Source of the DNA: Pseudomonas sp. H9
Lineage (GTDB): Bacteria > Pseudomonadota > Gammaproteobacteria > Pseudomonadales > Pseudomonadaceae
Assembly (NCBI RefSeq): GCF_004353925.1
Contig: NZ_SMOK01000008.1
Coordinates: forward strand, 1-64,000
Direction: 5' to 3'
Length of the DNA: 64,000 nt
Below, one piece after another: positions 43,986 through 52,139 of the stretch. The translations under genes and the position numbers were made by a program. The notes under the pieces are model-generated. The model saw only the letters and a list, made by a program, of their open reading frames with translations. It was not told where the DNA came from and ran no database searches. Numbering within the stretch: position 1 is the stretch's first letter; every line of letters starts with the position of its first letter.

Positions 43986-44850
43986 GTTACCCCCACTACC
44001 GGAAGATCTACCCTGGGTGACACCCGCCTACTTGTTACTGGACGGCGTCAGCCTGCCGGATCTGCTGCAGCGCATACACCCTTGGGGCAATCCCATCTAT
44101 AGCCTGTACCTGCAGACGCGCTGGCACGAGCTATCTGCCATCTCACCCTGCCTGGTTGCGCTCAACGGCCGCGACGACCCGTTACTGGCCTACTTTCAGG
44201 AACACGCCGCCCGAGAATGGGGCTATCTGCTGTTCAGCAATGCCGATGCCTATGACCTCTGCAGGCATTGGCGCCATGTGCTCAGTGTGCAACAAGCCGA
44301 TGGCGTGGAAGTGATGCCGCGCATTGCTGATCCGGCAGTCATGCATCCGTTGTTCAACCTTGCGGTACAGGATTGCAGCGCCCGCTGGTTCGGCCCGGTC
44401 ACGCATGTTTGCTTGCCGGATAGCGTGCACGCCTGCTGGTGGCAACACGCACGGGCAGACCAGGCCGGTGATGAGCCCGCAACTTACCGGTTGACCGACC
44501 AGGAACTCACCGCACTGGGGGCCGTCGAGTTTCGCAATGCCGTCTCTGACATGACTGAACACTTGCACAAGCACTTCCCGCGCTTCATGGCGTCGCTGGC
44601 TCCAGCTACGCGCCGCCAGTATGTGCAAACCCTGATGGAACAAGCCTACCAGCAAGGCTTTTCCTCGGCCCAGGAACTGACCCTCTACGCCAACGTACTG
44701 GGTTATCTGGACGGCCAACCGCTGACTGAGCACCCAGACATCAGCCTATTGCTGATTAAACCAACGCAGGACGCCCCATTGAACCGCGTGAAACGCGCTG
44801 CCGAAATCGCCGAACTCCGCGCCACTGACCGACAAGGAGGCCCGCTGTGA
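43978..44850 (+). CDS. DUF4123 effector-loading adaptor (Tap/TEC)
   Basis: The 290-residue DUF4123 protein is placed between VgrG and a large effector. DUF4123 proteins bind a cognate effector and load it on a matching VgrG tip. The N-terminal DUF4123 domain covers about residues 15-140 (YLLLDGVSLPDLL, LLAYFQEHAAREWGYLLFS). The ATG overlaps the vgrG stop by 8 nt, and its stop overlaps the effector start by 4 nt. Confidence 0.9.
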   Translation: MHELPPLPEDLPWVTPAYLLLDGVSLPDLLQRIHPWGNPIYSLYLQTRWHELSAISPCLVALNGRDDPLLAYFQEHAAREWGYLLFSNADAYDLCRHWRHVLSVQQADGVEVMPRIADPAVMHPLFNLAVQDCSARWFGPVTHVCLPDSVHACWWQHARADQAGDEPATYRLTDQELTALGAVEFRNAVSDMTEHLHKHFPRFMASLAPATRRQYVQTLMEQAYQQGFSSAQELTLYANVLGYLDGQPLTEHPDISLLLIKPTQDAPLNRVKRAAEIAELRATDRQGGPL

Positions 44851-47800
44851 CCGCCCAACAACCCCCAAGAGTCAGCGCCAACACCGCCGCCATGGCCAAA
44901 AGCAACAAGGACGTTCACTCGCCCCTCGCAGCCTGCCCCTTGATGAACAAGCGCCTGCAATTGCTGCCATTACGTTACGGCCTGGTTGAACACCTCGACC
45001 CTGCTGCCGAGCTCCCGCTGCCGTTCAAACTTGACAGTCAGCCCTTGGGCATTCGCCTGCTGCGTGATGGTTACCTGTATATCGTCGACGGCACGACCGG
45101 TTATCTGCACGAATACCACATTGAAAACGGCCAGATCAGCAAACTGCTGTGGCAGAGCAATGAAGTGACTGCCGACACCCGTACCGCCTCGGTGGGCGAA
45201 CCGTATTTGCTGTTCGACCGCCAACACACCCTGTACGCCTGCTACTCCGAGATTCAGTGGACGGCCTTCAAATGTGCGCAAGTGCTCAAGTCCAAAAATG
45301 ACCGCCAACACTTCATGCAACGTGTCGACCTGCAAAGCGCCTGCCCGCGCTTCGGCGGCGCCAACCTGTTGAGCAAACCCCAGGCCGCTAAATGGCTGGC
45401 GGAGGCGGCAGAAAACGCCCAGGTGCCCGATGCCGCGGGCGTCACACAACTGCCTCCATCCAAAGCCTTCCCCGACGGCGCCCACCCCGAGGAGAAACAG
45501 CCGTATCACTGGGAAGACCAACCGCTGTTCCACACCACGGAAATTGAAGCGCTGACCAGCAAGGTACTCGGCGCCTACCAGGACGATTACCTGTTTCTGG
45601 TGCTGCGTGACGACATTGGCGTGATGCGCGATCTGGCCGCCGCCCAGCTGAAAGTGGCGGACTGGATCGAACAGTGGAGCGCTGATGACACCCGCCAGAC
45701 CAAGTACCTCAGTGGCTCGTACATCCATTCCTTGTACGACGTCAACGACGCGCGCCTGCAGGCCGTGAGTAAAACGGATCCTGACGTCCAGGCGCTGAAG
45801 AACGACACCGACGAGCAGCAACAAGCGAGCATCTACAAGTATCTGCAGGTGCGCCGCGCCCATAAGGACCCGGGCATCTTCGGCCCCGATCGGGACTGGC
45901 GCCGCGCGGCCGAGGTCAACGTTTACGCCCGGGCCTTCATCGACATGAAGGATGCACTGGGTGAGCCGCTTTATGACAAACACCGCAGCACCCTCAACAA
46001 ACTTAGCACGCAGAGTTGGCAAACCCTGCACGGTACTGAGATTGGCCAGCGTGGCATCGACGATCTGGTCAACCGCAGCGAAATGGAAGCCTTCGTCATC
46101 GCCGAGCAGAACCTGCTGAGCCACTGGCATGCACGCCTGCAGAACGTCCGCGCAGACCGCCTCAAGCTGTTCACCGCCGGCCTCTTTCATCGGGCGGCCT
46201 GGTATTACGACTTCACCCTCGACGCCCAGATCAAGCACCGCCTGGAAACAGAGTTCGTGTGCGTGGCAGCCATGTGCGCGGATCAAGACGCCACGGAAAA
46301 GCTCGCCACTTACCTGGAGAACAACCTGCTGGTGGTCGTTCCGGGGCTCGACACCCTGACCCTGGCCGACCAAGCCGACATCGCCAAGAAGTTGGCCGAA
46401 CTGAGCCAGTTCACCATCAATATGGTGTCAGCCCCAGAAAACCTGGACGGCATCAATGTGCTGACCAATCAATTCCACGCGCTGATGGCCAGGCGCCTGC
46501 CCAACTACACCCGGCTCAACACCCAGTTCTTGGGTTTACAAAGCATGCTGGAGGGGGCGTACATACCGGCGCATCAGTTGAAGGTTGCAGATCGGCTAGA
46601 ACGGGCTTACGACACCTTCAAACAGGCGCAAAACATCGACCCCAATGGCTACATTCGCCACATCGGGGTGCCGGCGCGATTGCAACTACTGCGCGAGTTC
46701 TCCCGCAGAGGCCTGACCTTGCGCGCAGCCTCGGTAGGAGAAATGACGGCGTTCAATGAGGCCCGCGAACAGGCGATGAATCTGCGCAGCCAGCTCAAGG
46801 AAACCTACCGGTTGCGCAACTACGAGTTGACGCGCCAATCCATAGGCACCGCCATGCCGGACAGTGAAGTGCCCTATAACCAACGAATCAAGCTGTTAAA
46901 AGCGGCGCTAGCTCCCCTGGAAGAAAGGCTTGCAGGCGCCTTGACCGTCGGCGGAAACAGCCCGGCGCAAATTGGTACGGTGCTTGACGGTCTGGATGCG
47001 CAATTGCGGGCAGAAATGACCAATACAGCACGCGACTTCCGGGCTACCAGAACCTTCAACAAGCCGATGGTGGCGGTAGTAAAGTCAAAAGGTGACGGGA
47101 TCGCGTTGACATTGTTTGTGATTCAGGGGCTGAAGTTTATTGAGGCTGTAAACGCTCTGCTCAAATCTGATCGCTCTTTAGCAGCCTTTGGTGCGGCCGG
47201 GGAATCCTTTATAGGTATGTCGGCGGCAGGATTTGCAGCAGTACAAGGATTGCTGGTGACGCTTTTCCTGGCTCATCTAGAACAAATGGAAAGTGCTGCC
47301 GGTAAGTTAAACACCATGAGCCGCTTGGGAAAGTGGAGCGGCATCTATGGACTTGGAGCATTCGGCTTTGGCGGTATTGCCGCATCAATCGACCTAGGCA
47401 AACACTCTCTGCAATGGGGTAGAGCCTTGACCAAAGGCAATTATAAGGCGCTGAGTGCCAGTACATTGCAGATCACCGGCGACGGGATCTTGGTTGGCAC
47501 TAATACCTGGGCAGCCAAGCACACCGGCTCCATCATTAAGAACGTCCTGAAAACACCGAGCGAACTGCGTGCCCTGGCGTGGGCCGAGGCCAGCCCACGG
47601 CTGTTGGCCATAAGCGCCCGCGCCAACCTGATAGGCCTGGTCGCTACCGCCCTGCAACTGCTGGGCGAAGGTTTGTACAACTACTTCAATCTGGACGATC
47701 TGCAAGAGTGGGCCGAAGCCAGCGCCTGGGGCCATAAATCCAAACAGCGCACACTGCAAGACGAATGGAGCGAACTGGCGAAGGTGGTGCAAAAACCGAC

Positions 47801-48296
47801 CTGTGAGCTGATCCGCGATGACAAGAAAACCTACTTGAAACTGGTGTTGCCCGGTGTCAGTACTGCAGAAATGGACCAGCGCAAATTACAGCTACAGGCT
47901 TACGAACAGGGCCGTGAGAATTCCATCTACCGGCATTACAGCCCTGGCCTGCCACCGCTGCGCTGGAAAGAAAGTTCCGCCAACTGGGCCACACGCTTTG
48001 TCGTCGTCAGCGCAGGATCAGAGGCACTGACCCTTCACTTACCGATCTTTGATTTCTTGCACACCACAAGCTTTGCCCTGGCCTTCACCATTGCCTACCA
48101 GCTGGAGGCGGAACGCGAAGTGTTCCATCACACCACTTTCGTGCTGCGTAACCTGTACATCACCCAAGCCCGTGGCGTGCAGATCAAGAGCAAAGGTACC
48201 TATCCACTCAAATCGGTAGAGCACATGCCGCCCGGAACGGGCAAGGCCCCGTTCTGGCCGTTCAAAAAAGAAGACTTGGTGGCTGGCGGTGCTTAA
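44847..48296 (+). CDS. Large VasX-like T6SS effector, probably membrane-acting
   Basis: The 1149-residue protein begins with the N-terminal region typical of VasX-type T6SS toxins (LQLLPLRYGLVE, about 32-43; GIRLLRDGYLYIVD, about 68-81). A long, mostly helical middle part follows. Residues about 750-950 contain several hydrophobic segments (GIALTLFVIQGLKF, FAAVQGLLVTLFLAHL, IYGLGAFGFGGIAA, LIGLVATALQLL), as in pore-forming toxins. The DNA for this part (about 47,080-47,450) is visibly less GC-rich than its flanks. Toxicity is inferred from context and architecture. The next gene overlaps by 8 nt. Confidence 0.87.
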   Translation: MTAQQPPRVSANTAAMAKSNKDVHSPLAACPLMNKRLQLLPLRYGLVEHLDPAAELPLPFKLDSQPLGIRLLRDGYLYIVDGTTGYLHEYHIENGQISKLLWQSNEVTADTRTASVGEPYLLFDRQHTLYACYSEIQWTAFKCAQVLKSKNDRQHFMQRVDLQSACPRFGGANLLSKPQAAKWLAEAAENAQVPDAAGVTQLPPSKAFPDGAHPEEKQPYHWEDQPLFHTTEIEALTSKVLGAYQDDYLFLVLRDDIGVMRDLAAAQLKVADWIEQWSADDTRQTKYLSGSYIHSLYDVNDARLQAVSKTDPDVQALKNDTDEQQQASIYKYLQVRRAHKDPGIFGPDRDWRRAAEVNVYARAFIDMKDALGEPLYDKHRSTLNKLSTQSWQTLHGTEIGQRGIDDLVNRSEMEAFVIAEQNLLSHWHARLQNVRADRLKLFTAGLFHRAAWYYDFTLDAQIKHRLETEFVCVAAMCADQDATEKLATYLENNLLVVVPGLDTLTLADQADIAKKLAELSQFTINMVSAPENLDGINVLTNQFHALMARRLPNYTRLNTQFLGLQSMLEGAYIPAHQLKVADRLERAYDTFKQAQNIDPNGYIRHIGVPARLQLLREFSRRGLTLRAASVGEMTAFNEAREQAMNLRSQLKETYRLRNYELTRQSIGTAMPDSEVPYNQRIKLLKAALAPLEERLAGALTVGGNSPAQIGTVLDGLDAQLRAEMTNTARDFRATRTFNKPMVAVVKSKGDGIALTLFVIQGLKFIEAVNALLKSDRSLAAFGAAGESFIGMSAAGFAAVQGLLVTLFLAHLEQMESAAGKLNTMSRLGKWSGIYGLGAFGFGGIAASIDLGKHSLQWGRALTKGNYKALSASTLQITGDGILVGTNTWAAKHTGSIIKNVLKTPSELRALAWAEASPRLLAISARANLIGLVATALQLLGEGLYNYFNLDDLQEWAEASAWGHKSKQRTLQDEWSELAKVVQKPTCELIRDDKKTYLKLVLPGVSTAEMDQRKLQLQAYEQGRENSIYRHYSPGLPPLRWKESSANWATRFVVVSAGSEALTLHLPIFDFLHTTSFALAFTIAYQLEAEREVFHHTTFVLRNLYITQARGVQIKSKGTYPLKSVEHMPPGTGKAPFWPFKKEDLVAGGA

Positions 48297-49476
48297 AAAA
48301 CTGTTCAAACGACAAAGCCAAACCACTGCCACTGAACCGGCCCCGGACCTTCGCAGCCAGCGGCCCAATGCCGGCGAAATCCGGGTCAGGGGTTTGAATG
48401 AAACTCTGTTCCTGGCACCCCTGCCGGTCTATACCGGGCAAGTGCCATCATCGCGTCGTAACTTTTCGCAGATGAACGATATCTATCTGGAACTAGGTGG
48501 CAGTAACCAAGGAATGGTACAGCAAGGCAAGATATTAGCCGCAGGGATCTGGATGCTTTTATTTTCTGCATTTATTGCGCCTACGCTTATTATCACGTAT
48601 GGGGTTACTTTCTACCCAGAGAACTTCCCTACTCCGCTTACTGATTTAGTAACAGCCATCCAAGTGTTCTCTGGGTATACGCTTTTAGGCATTATTCCAT
48701 TCGGCGCCTATTTATACGGAATGATCTCCAGCGTCTACGAAACCGCCAAAACCTACCCCGTCCGCTTCAACCGCCAACGCCGTGAAGTCTGTTACGTCGA
48801 TGCCAATACCCACCGCGTCCTGATCGTACCCTGGGAAAGGGTGGTTGCCTGGGTCGCCAATACCCAAGGCGTCACCAGCTATGGCGCCACGCGCCAGTAC
48901 ACCCTGGGCATGGGCCTGGAGGATGAGGAACAGGACAAAGTGCAGTTCCTCCTGATGGCCCAACCCAGCGACGCCCATTCCCTGGGGATGTGGGCAGCGA
49001 TCCGCAACTACATGGAAGACGGGCAACAGGTGGATGCGCCGAATCCTTTAATGACCTTGCTTGGGCTGACACCAAGCGAAGACCGGCTCAAGCTTTACGA
49101 AGGGCTGCACACCTTCGATGTCGAACGCGAAGACGCTCGCGCTCTAGGCGGTTTAGATGAGGGTGGGGAGCATCTAACTGCCGCCCAACGCGAACGCTAC
49201 GGCTATACCAAGCGATCCCGGTGGCCCTTGCGCTTCTGGTACATCCGCCGAGTACTGTTGTTCTGGAAAATGCCCTACCTGTTCGCCGAATGGGGCCATC
49301 GCAAAGGCCGCCCGACGCTACCAGAGCAGGTGCAGGCATGGTCGCAGCCACTGCCACCAGAGCAATGGGCAACGCCAAGCCCGGCCTTGGTGAACGCCAA
49401 TCAGATCGTCAAAGACGCCATGGACAAGAAAGGCGCGAGTTTCGTTGAGGCATGCAAGATGGCGGGGTTGCACTGA
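48289..49476 (+). CDS. DUF6708-like membrane protein, candidate immunity protein
   Basis: The 395-residue protein starts with GTG inside the effector gene. It has two membrane segments (about 82-106 and 120-147) and a long cytoplasmic C-terminal part containing a PH-like block (FNRQRREVCYVD, about 160-171). The layout matches proteins found next to T6SS effectors in Pseudomonas. An inner-membrane location is what would be expected for protection against a pore-forming effector. It could also assist effector export. Function is inferred from position and topology. Confidence 0.65.
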   Translation: MLKKLFKRQSQTTATEPAPDLRSQRPNAGEIRVRGLNETLFLAPLPVYTGQVPSSRRNFSQMNDIYLELGGSNQGMVQQGKILAAGIWMLLFSAFIAPTLIITYGVTFYPENFPTPLTDLVTAIQVFSGYTLLGIIPFGAYLYGMISSVYETAKTYPVRFNRQRREVCYVDANTHRVLIVPWERVVAWVANTQGVTSYGATRQYTLGMGLEDEEQDKVQFLLMAQPSDAHSLGMWAAIRNYMEDGQQVDAPNPLMTLLGLTPSEDRLKLYEGLHTFDVEREDARALGGLDEGGEHLTAAQRERYGYTKRSRWPLRFWYIRRVLLFWKMPYLFAEWGHRKGRPTLPEQVQAWSQPLPPEQWATPSPALVNANQIVKDAMDKKGASFVEACKMAGLH

Positions 49477-49505
49477 CGGGTTTATTTGAGGAATTCAGAA
49501 CAGGA

Positions 49506-49568
49506 TCACGGGGCAAGCCCGCTCCCACAGAGCCTGCAAATCTAAGTGGGAGCGGGCTTGCCCCGCGA
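49506..49568. repeat. REP pair
   Basis: Two REPs in the reverse order lie between the T6SS island and miaE (convergent). The left unit carries a G-to-A change (TCACGGGGC). Confidence 0.92.
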
Positions 49569-49572
49569 TCAG

Positions 49573-50178
49573 TCAGGCAGGAATACCACTGTGGAAGCGA
49601 AATTCTTCATCCGGGGTGCTGATCAATTCGGCCTCGACCGCCCTGACCTTCTCTACCACTCGCTCGATATCCGCCGCATCACCGTACTGATGAGCCAACT
49701 TCAGGTAACCCTGATAATGCCGTGCCTCACTCTTGAGCAGGCCGTGATAGAACTTGCCCAGCTCTTCATCCAGGTGCGGCACCAAGGCGGCAAAACGCTC
49801 ACAGCTGCGCGCTTCAATGAAAGCACCGACCACCAGGGTATCAACCAACTTCACCGGCTCGTGGGAACGCACTACGCGACGCAAGCCCGAGGCGTAGCGC
49901 CCGGCTGAAAGCGGACGCAGGGCGATTTTGCGGCGTTTCATCAGGCGCAGCACCTGTTCGTGGTGCACCAGTTCTTCGCGCGCCAGGCGCGACATCATGT
50001 TGATCAAGTCCAGGTGGGTGCTGTACTTGGCCATCAGACTCAGCGCCGTGCTGGCGGCCTTGAACTCGCAATTCTTGTGGTCGATCAGCAGGGTTTCCTG
50101 ATCGGCTAGCGCCGCCTGGACCCAGGCATCAGGAGTGGGGCAACCAAGGAACGCGTCAATTTCGGGAATAGGGTGCAT
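49573..50178 (-). CDS. miaE: tRNA-(ms2io6A37) hydroxylase
   Basis: The 201-residue ferritin-like di-iron mono-oxygenase hydroxylates the isopentenyl group of ms2i6A at position 37 of tRNA. Iron-ligand motifs are EELVHHEQ (about 78-85), FIEARSCERF (about 119-128) and SEARHYQGY (about 149-157). The ATG at 50178 fits the family N-terminus better than the in-frame ATG at 50208. It diverges from the universal stress protein gene. Confidence 0.93.
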   Translation of the reverse strand: MHPIPEIDAFLGCPTPDAWVQAALADQETLLIDHKNCEFKAASTALSLMAKYSTHLDLINMMSRLAREELVHHEQVLRLMKRRKIALRPLSAGRYASGLRRVVRSHEPVKLVDTLVVGAFIEARSCERFAALVPHLDEELGKFYHGLLKSEARHYQGYLKLAHQYGDAADIERVVEKVRAVEAELISTPDEEFRFHSGIPA

Positions 50179-50255
50179 AGGCTCACAAACAGGCAGGGCA
50201 AACGGCAAGACCGGCGATTATACCGGCAGCGGCGGCGATCACCAGTGAACTATGC

Positions 50256-50298
50256 TTGATACATATCAACGCCCATTGCACGTAGCGCCGACTATAGT
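50256..50298 (+). promoter_or_regulatory. ANR/FNR box and -10 element of the usp promoter
   Basis: TTGATACATATCAA (50256-50269) is a perfect match to TTGAT-N4-ATCAA. A -10 hexamer TATAGT lies at 50293-50298, giving a start near 50305 and placing the box centre near -42, the position for FNR-type class II activation. Confidence 0.85.
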
Positions 50299-50336
50299 CA
50301 GTCATCGGTCGCTATTTCTGAAGGGAGTTCACGCTC

Positions 50337-51200
50337 ATGCAAGCCGTCCGCAGCATCCTGGTGGTACTTGACCCCGAACACGCCCACAGCCGCGCGCTGA
50401 CCCGGGCCAAACTGATCGCCGGCACCACCGGCGCACGCCTTCACTTGCTGATGCCCGACAAAAACCACGACCACAGTGCCCTGCTCAGCCTGCTAAGCAG
50501 CCAACTGCACGACGACGGGTTCGACAATGTCACCCATGAAGAGGCCTGGCACGGCAGTTTGCACGAGTCGATCATCGCCGTGCAGCAAGCCGAAGGCTGC
50601 GAGCTGGTGATCAAGGAACACCGTCCGGACAATCCACTGAAAAAGGCCCTGCTCACCCCGAGCGACTGGAAATTGTTGCGCCAGTGCCCGTGCGCCGTAC
50701 TGATGGTCAAGAGCGAACGCCCCTGGACCGGCGGCGTTATTCTGGCGGCGGTGGATGTCGGCAACCACGACGCAGCCCACCGCTTGCTGCACAAGAGCAT
50801 CATTGATCACGGCTATGAAATCGCCAACCTGGCCAAGGGCAACCTACACGTGATCAGCGCCCATCCTTCACCAATGCTGTCGGCCGCCGACCCGGTCTAT
50901 CAGTTGAAGGAAACCATCGAACAGCGTTACCGCGAGGAGTGTGCGGCGTTTCAGGCTGAGTTCGATATCAAGGATGATCGCCTGCACGTCGCCGAAGGCC
51001 CGGCTGATGTACTGATTCCTTACACCGCCAATAAATACGATGCCGTAGTGACGGTGATCGGCACTGTGGCCCGTACCGGGATTTCCGGGGCCTTGATCGG
51101 CAATACCGCTGAGGTAGTGCTCGATTCGCTGGAATGCGATGTGCTGGTACTCAAGACTGAAGAAGTGAAGGTGCACCTGACTGAGCTGGCGCAGGGTTGA
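50337..51200 (+). CDS. Tandem universal stress protein
   Basis: The 287-residue protein has two Usp domains (about 1-140 and 145-285). The second keeps a nucleotide-binding pattern, GTVARTGISGALIGNTAE (about 243-260). UspE-type proteins like this support survival under oxygen or energy limitation. The ANR/FNR box in the promoter fits low-oxygen induction. The start follows AAGGGAG. It appears monocistronic. Confidence 0.93.
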   Translation: MQAVRSILVVLDPEHAHSRALTRAKLIAGTTGARLHLLMPDKNHDHSALLSLLSSQLHDDGFDNVTHEEAWHGSLHESIIAVQQAEGCELVIKEHRPDNPLKKALLTPSDWKLLRQCPCAVLMVKSERPWTGGVILAAVDVGNHDAAHRLLHKSIIDHGYEIANLAKGNLHVISAHPSPMLSAADPVYQLKETIEQRYREECAAFQAEFDIKDDRLHVAEGPADVLIPYTANKYDAVVTVIGTVARTGISGALIGNTAEVVLDSLECDVLVLKTEEVKVHLTELAQG

Positions 51201-51208
51201 GGATTTGA

Positions 51209-51260
51209 TCGCGGGGCAAGCCCGCTCCCACTGGCCTGTGGGAGCGGGCCTGCCCCGCGA
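51209..51260. repeat. REP pair
   Basis: Two REPs in the reverse order, 6 nt apart, lie between the convergent usp and DUF1289 genes. Confidence 0.93.
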
Positions 51261-51265
51261 TAATT

Positions 51266-51733
51266 TCAGCCCAGGGCATCCTTGAGAAACCCCGGCGCGA
51301 TGTAGCGCTGGTAGTGCGCTTCGGACAGCAAGAAAAATTCCCGATCAATGGCATCACGCAACTGCGGCAATTCCCAGTCGCGAAATTCCGGCAGCAACAC
51401 CATGCCGTAGGCTTCAAGGTCACGGATCACCCGGGCTCCGCGGGCGATCAACTGGTACGCCCAGCAGTACTCAGACTGATGCGGCACAAAGCGAATGGTG
51501 CGCTGCTCCAACTGCTGACGCAGGCGCGCGGCGTCAAAGACCTCAAGTTTGGCCACCATGACCTGCACCAGCAATTGCTCAAGGCGCAGCCACACTGCAC
51601 GTTTTTCGTCTTCGTTGTAGCCGTTCCAATTGATCACTTCATGGTGAAAACGCTTGCAGCCACGGCATACCAAGTCCCCGTAAACCGTGGAGCAGAGGCC
51701 GACACAAGGCGTTTTAATTGACTGATTGGACAT
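51266..51733 (-). CDS. DUF1289-containing protein
   Basis: The 155-residue protein begins with the Cys-rich DUF1289 segment (about 8-50; CVGLC, VCRGCKRFHHE), which may bind metal, followed by a helical C-terminal part of unknown function. It diverges from acnB. No activity is established for the family in what can be seen here. Confidence 0.82.
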   Translation of the reverse strand: MSNQSIKTPCVGLCSTVYGDLVCRGCKRFHHEVINWNGYNEDEKRAVWLRLEQLLVQVMVAKLEVFDAARLRQQLEQRTIRFVPHQSEYCWAYQLIARGARVIRDLEAYGMVLLPEFRDWELPQLRDAIDREFFLLSEAHYQRYIAPGFLKDALG

Positions 51734-51821
51734 GAAAAAATCAACAACCGGGCGGTGGAACAGGTTGCCATGTTAGCCCTTTGTCTAACGAGGGTCACCC
51801 GCTAAAGTCATCAGCCCCGCC

Positions 51822-51850
51822 TTACCTTTATCCAGTTTTTCCCGTAGAAT
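51822..51850 (+). promoter_or_regulatory. Putative sigma-70 promoter of acnB
   Basis: TTACCT (51822-51827) and TAGAAT (51845-51850) are separated by 17 bp. This would start transcription near 51857 and give acnB a leader of about 280 nt. Confidence 0.45.
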
Positions 51851-51882
51851 CATCCGGCCTTTTTAAGGCGCCAATGTCCGTT

Positions 51883-52020
51883 AGAAGCTGTTTTCAAAGC
51901 GTCACGAGCACAGTTCATCCGGTAGAACGGCGTTGGCCCGGGAGATTCGCCCGTCGCATGTCCCGCGCCAGCCCTCATCAGCCTCCGTTCTACAGGCGTA
52001 AAACTTTGAAAGCAGCTTCT
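51883..52020 (+). other. Large three-part hairpin in the acnB leader
   Basis: Three nested inverted segments share one centre: AGAAGCTGTTTTCAAAG (51883-51899) with its inverse (52004-52020, one mismatch); GTAGAACGG (51922-51930) with CCGTTCTAC (51985-51993); and TTGGCCCGGGA with TCCCGCGCCAG (51933-51971). The result is a 138-nt rod-like hairpin. It could be a cis-acting RNA element, an sRNA, or the footprint of a small palindromic insertion. Confidence 0.75.
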
Positions 52021-52139
52021 GTAAGGATTTCCTGTAACCCTGGCTACGCGGCCCAAAAAGCCGTATTGCGCATGGGTGCCGGAATTTCTGGATGAGCGTC
52101 CCGGACACCCATTTGGGACCACTGATGAGGGTAATAACT

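Noticed and set aside
41633..49476. Complete type VI secretion cluster
   Set aside because: Only vgrG, adaptor, effector and a membrane protein are found; no sheath, baseplate, membrane complex or ClpV genes occur in the window.
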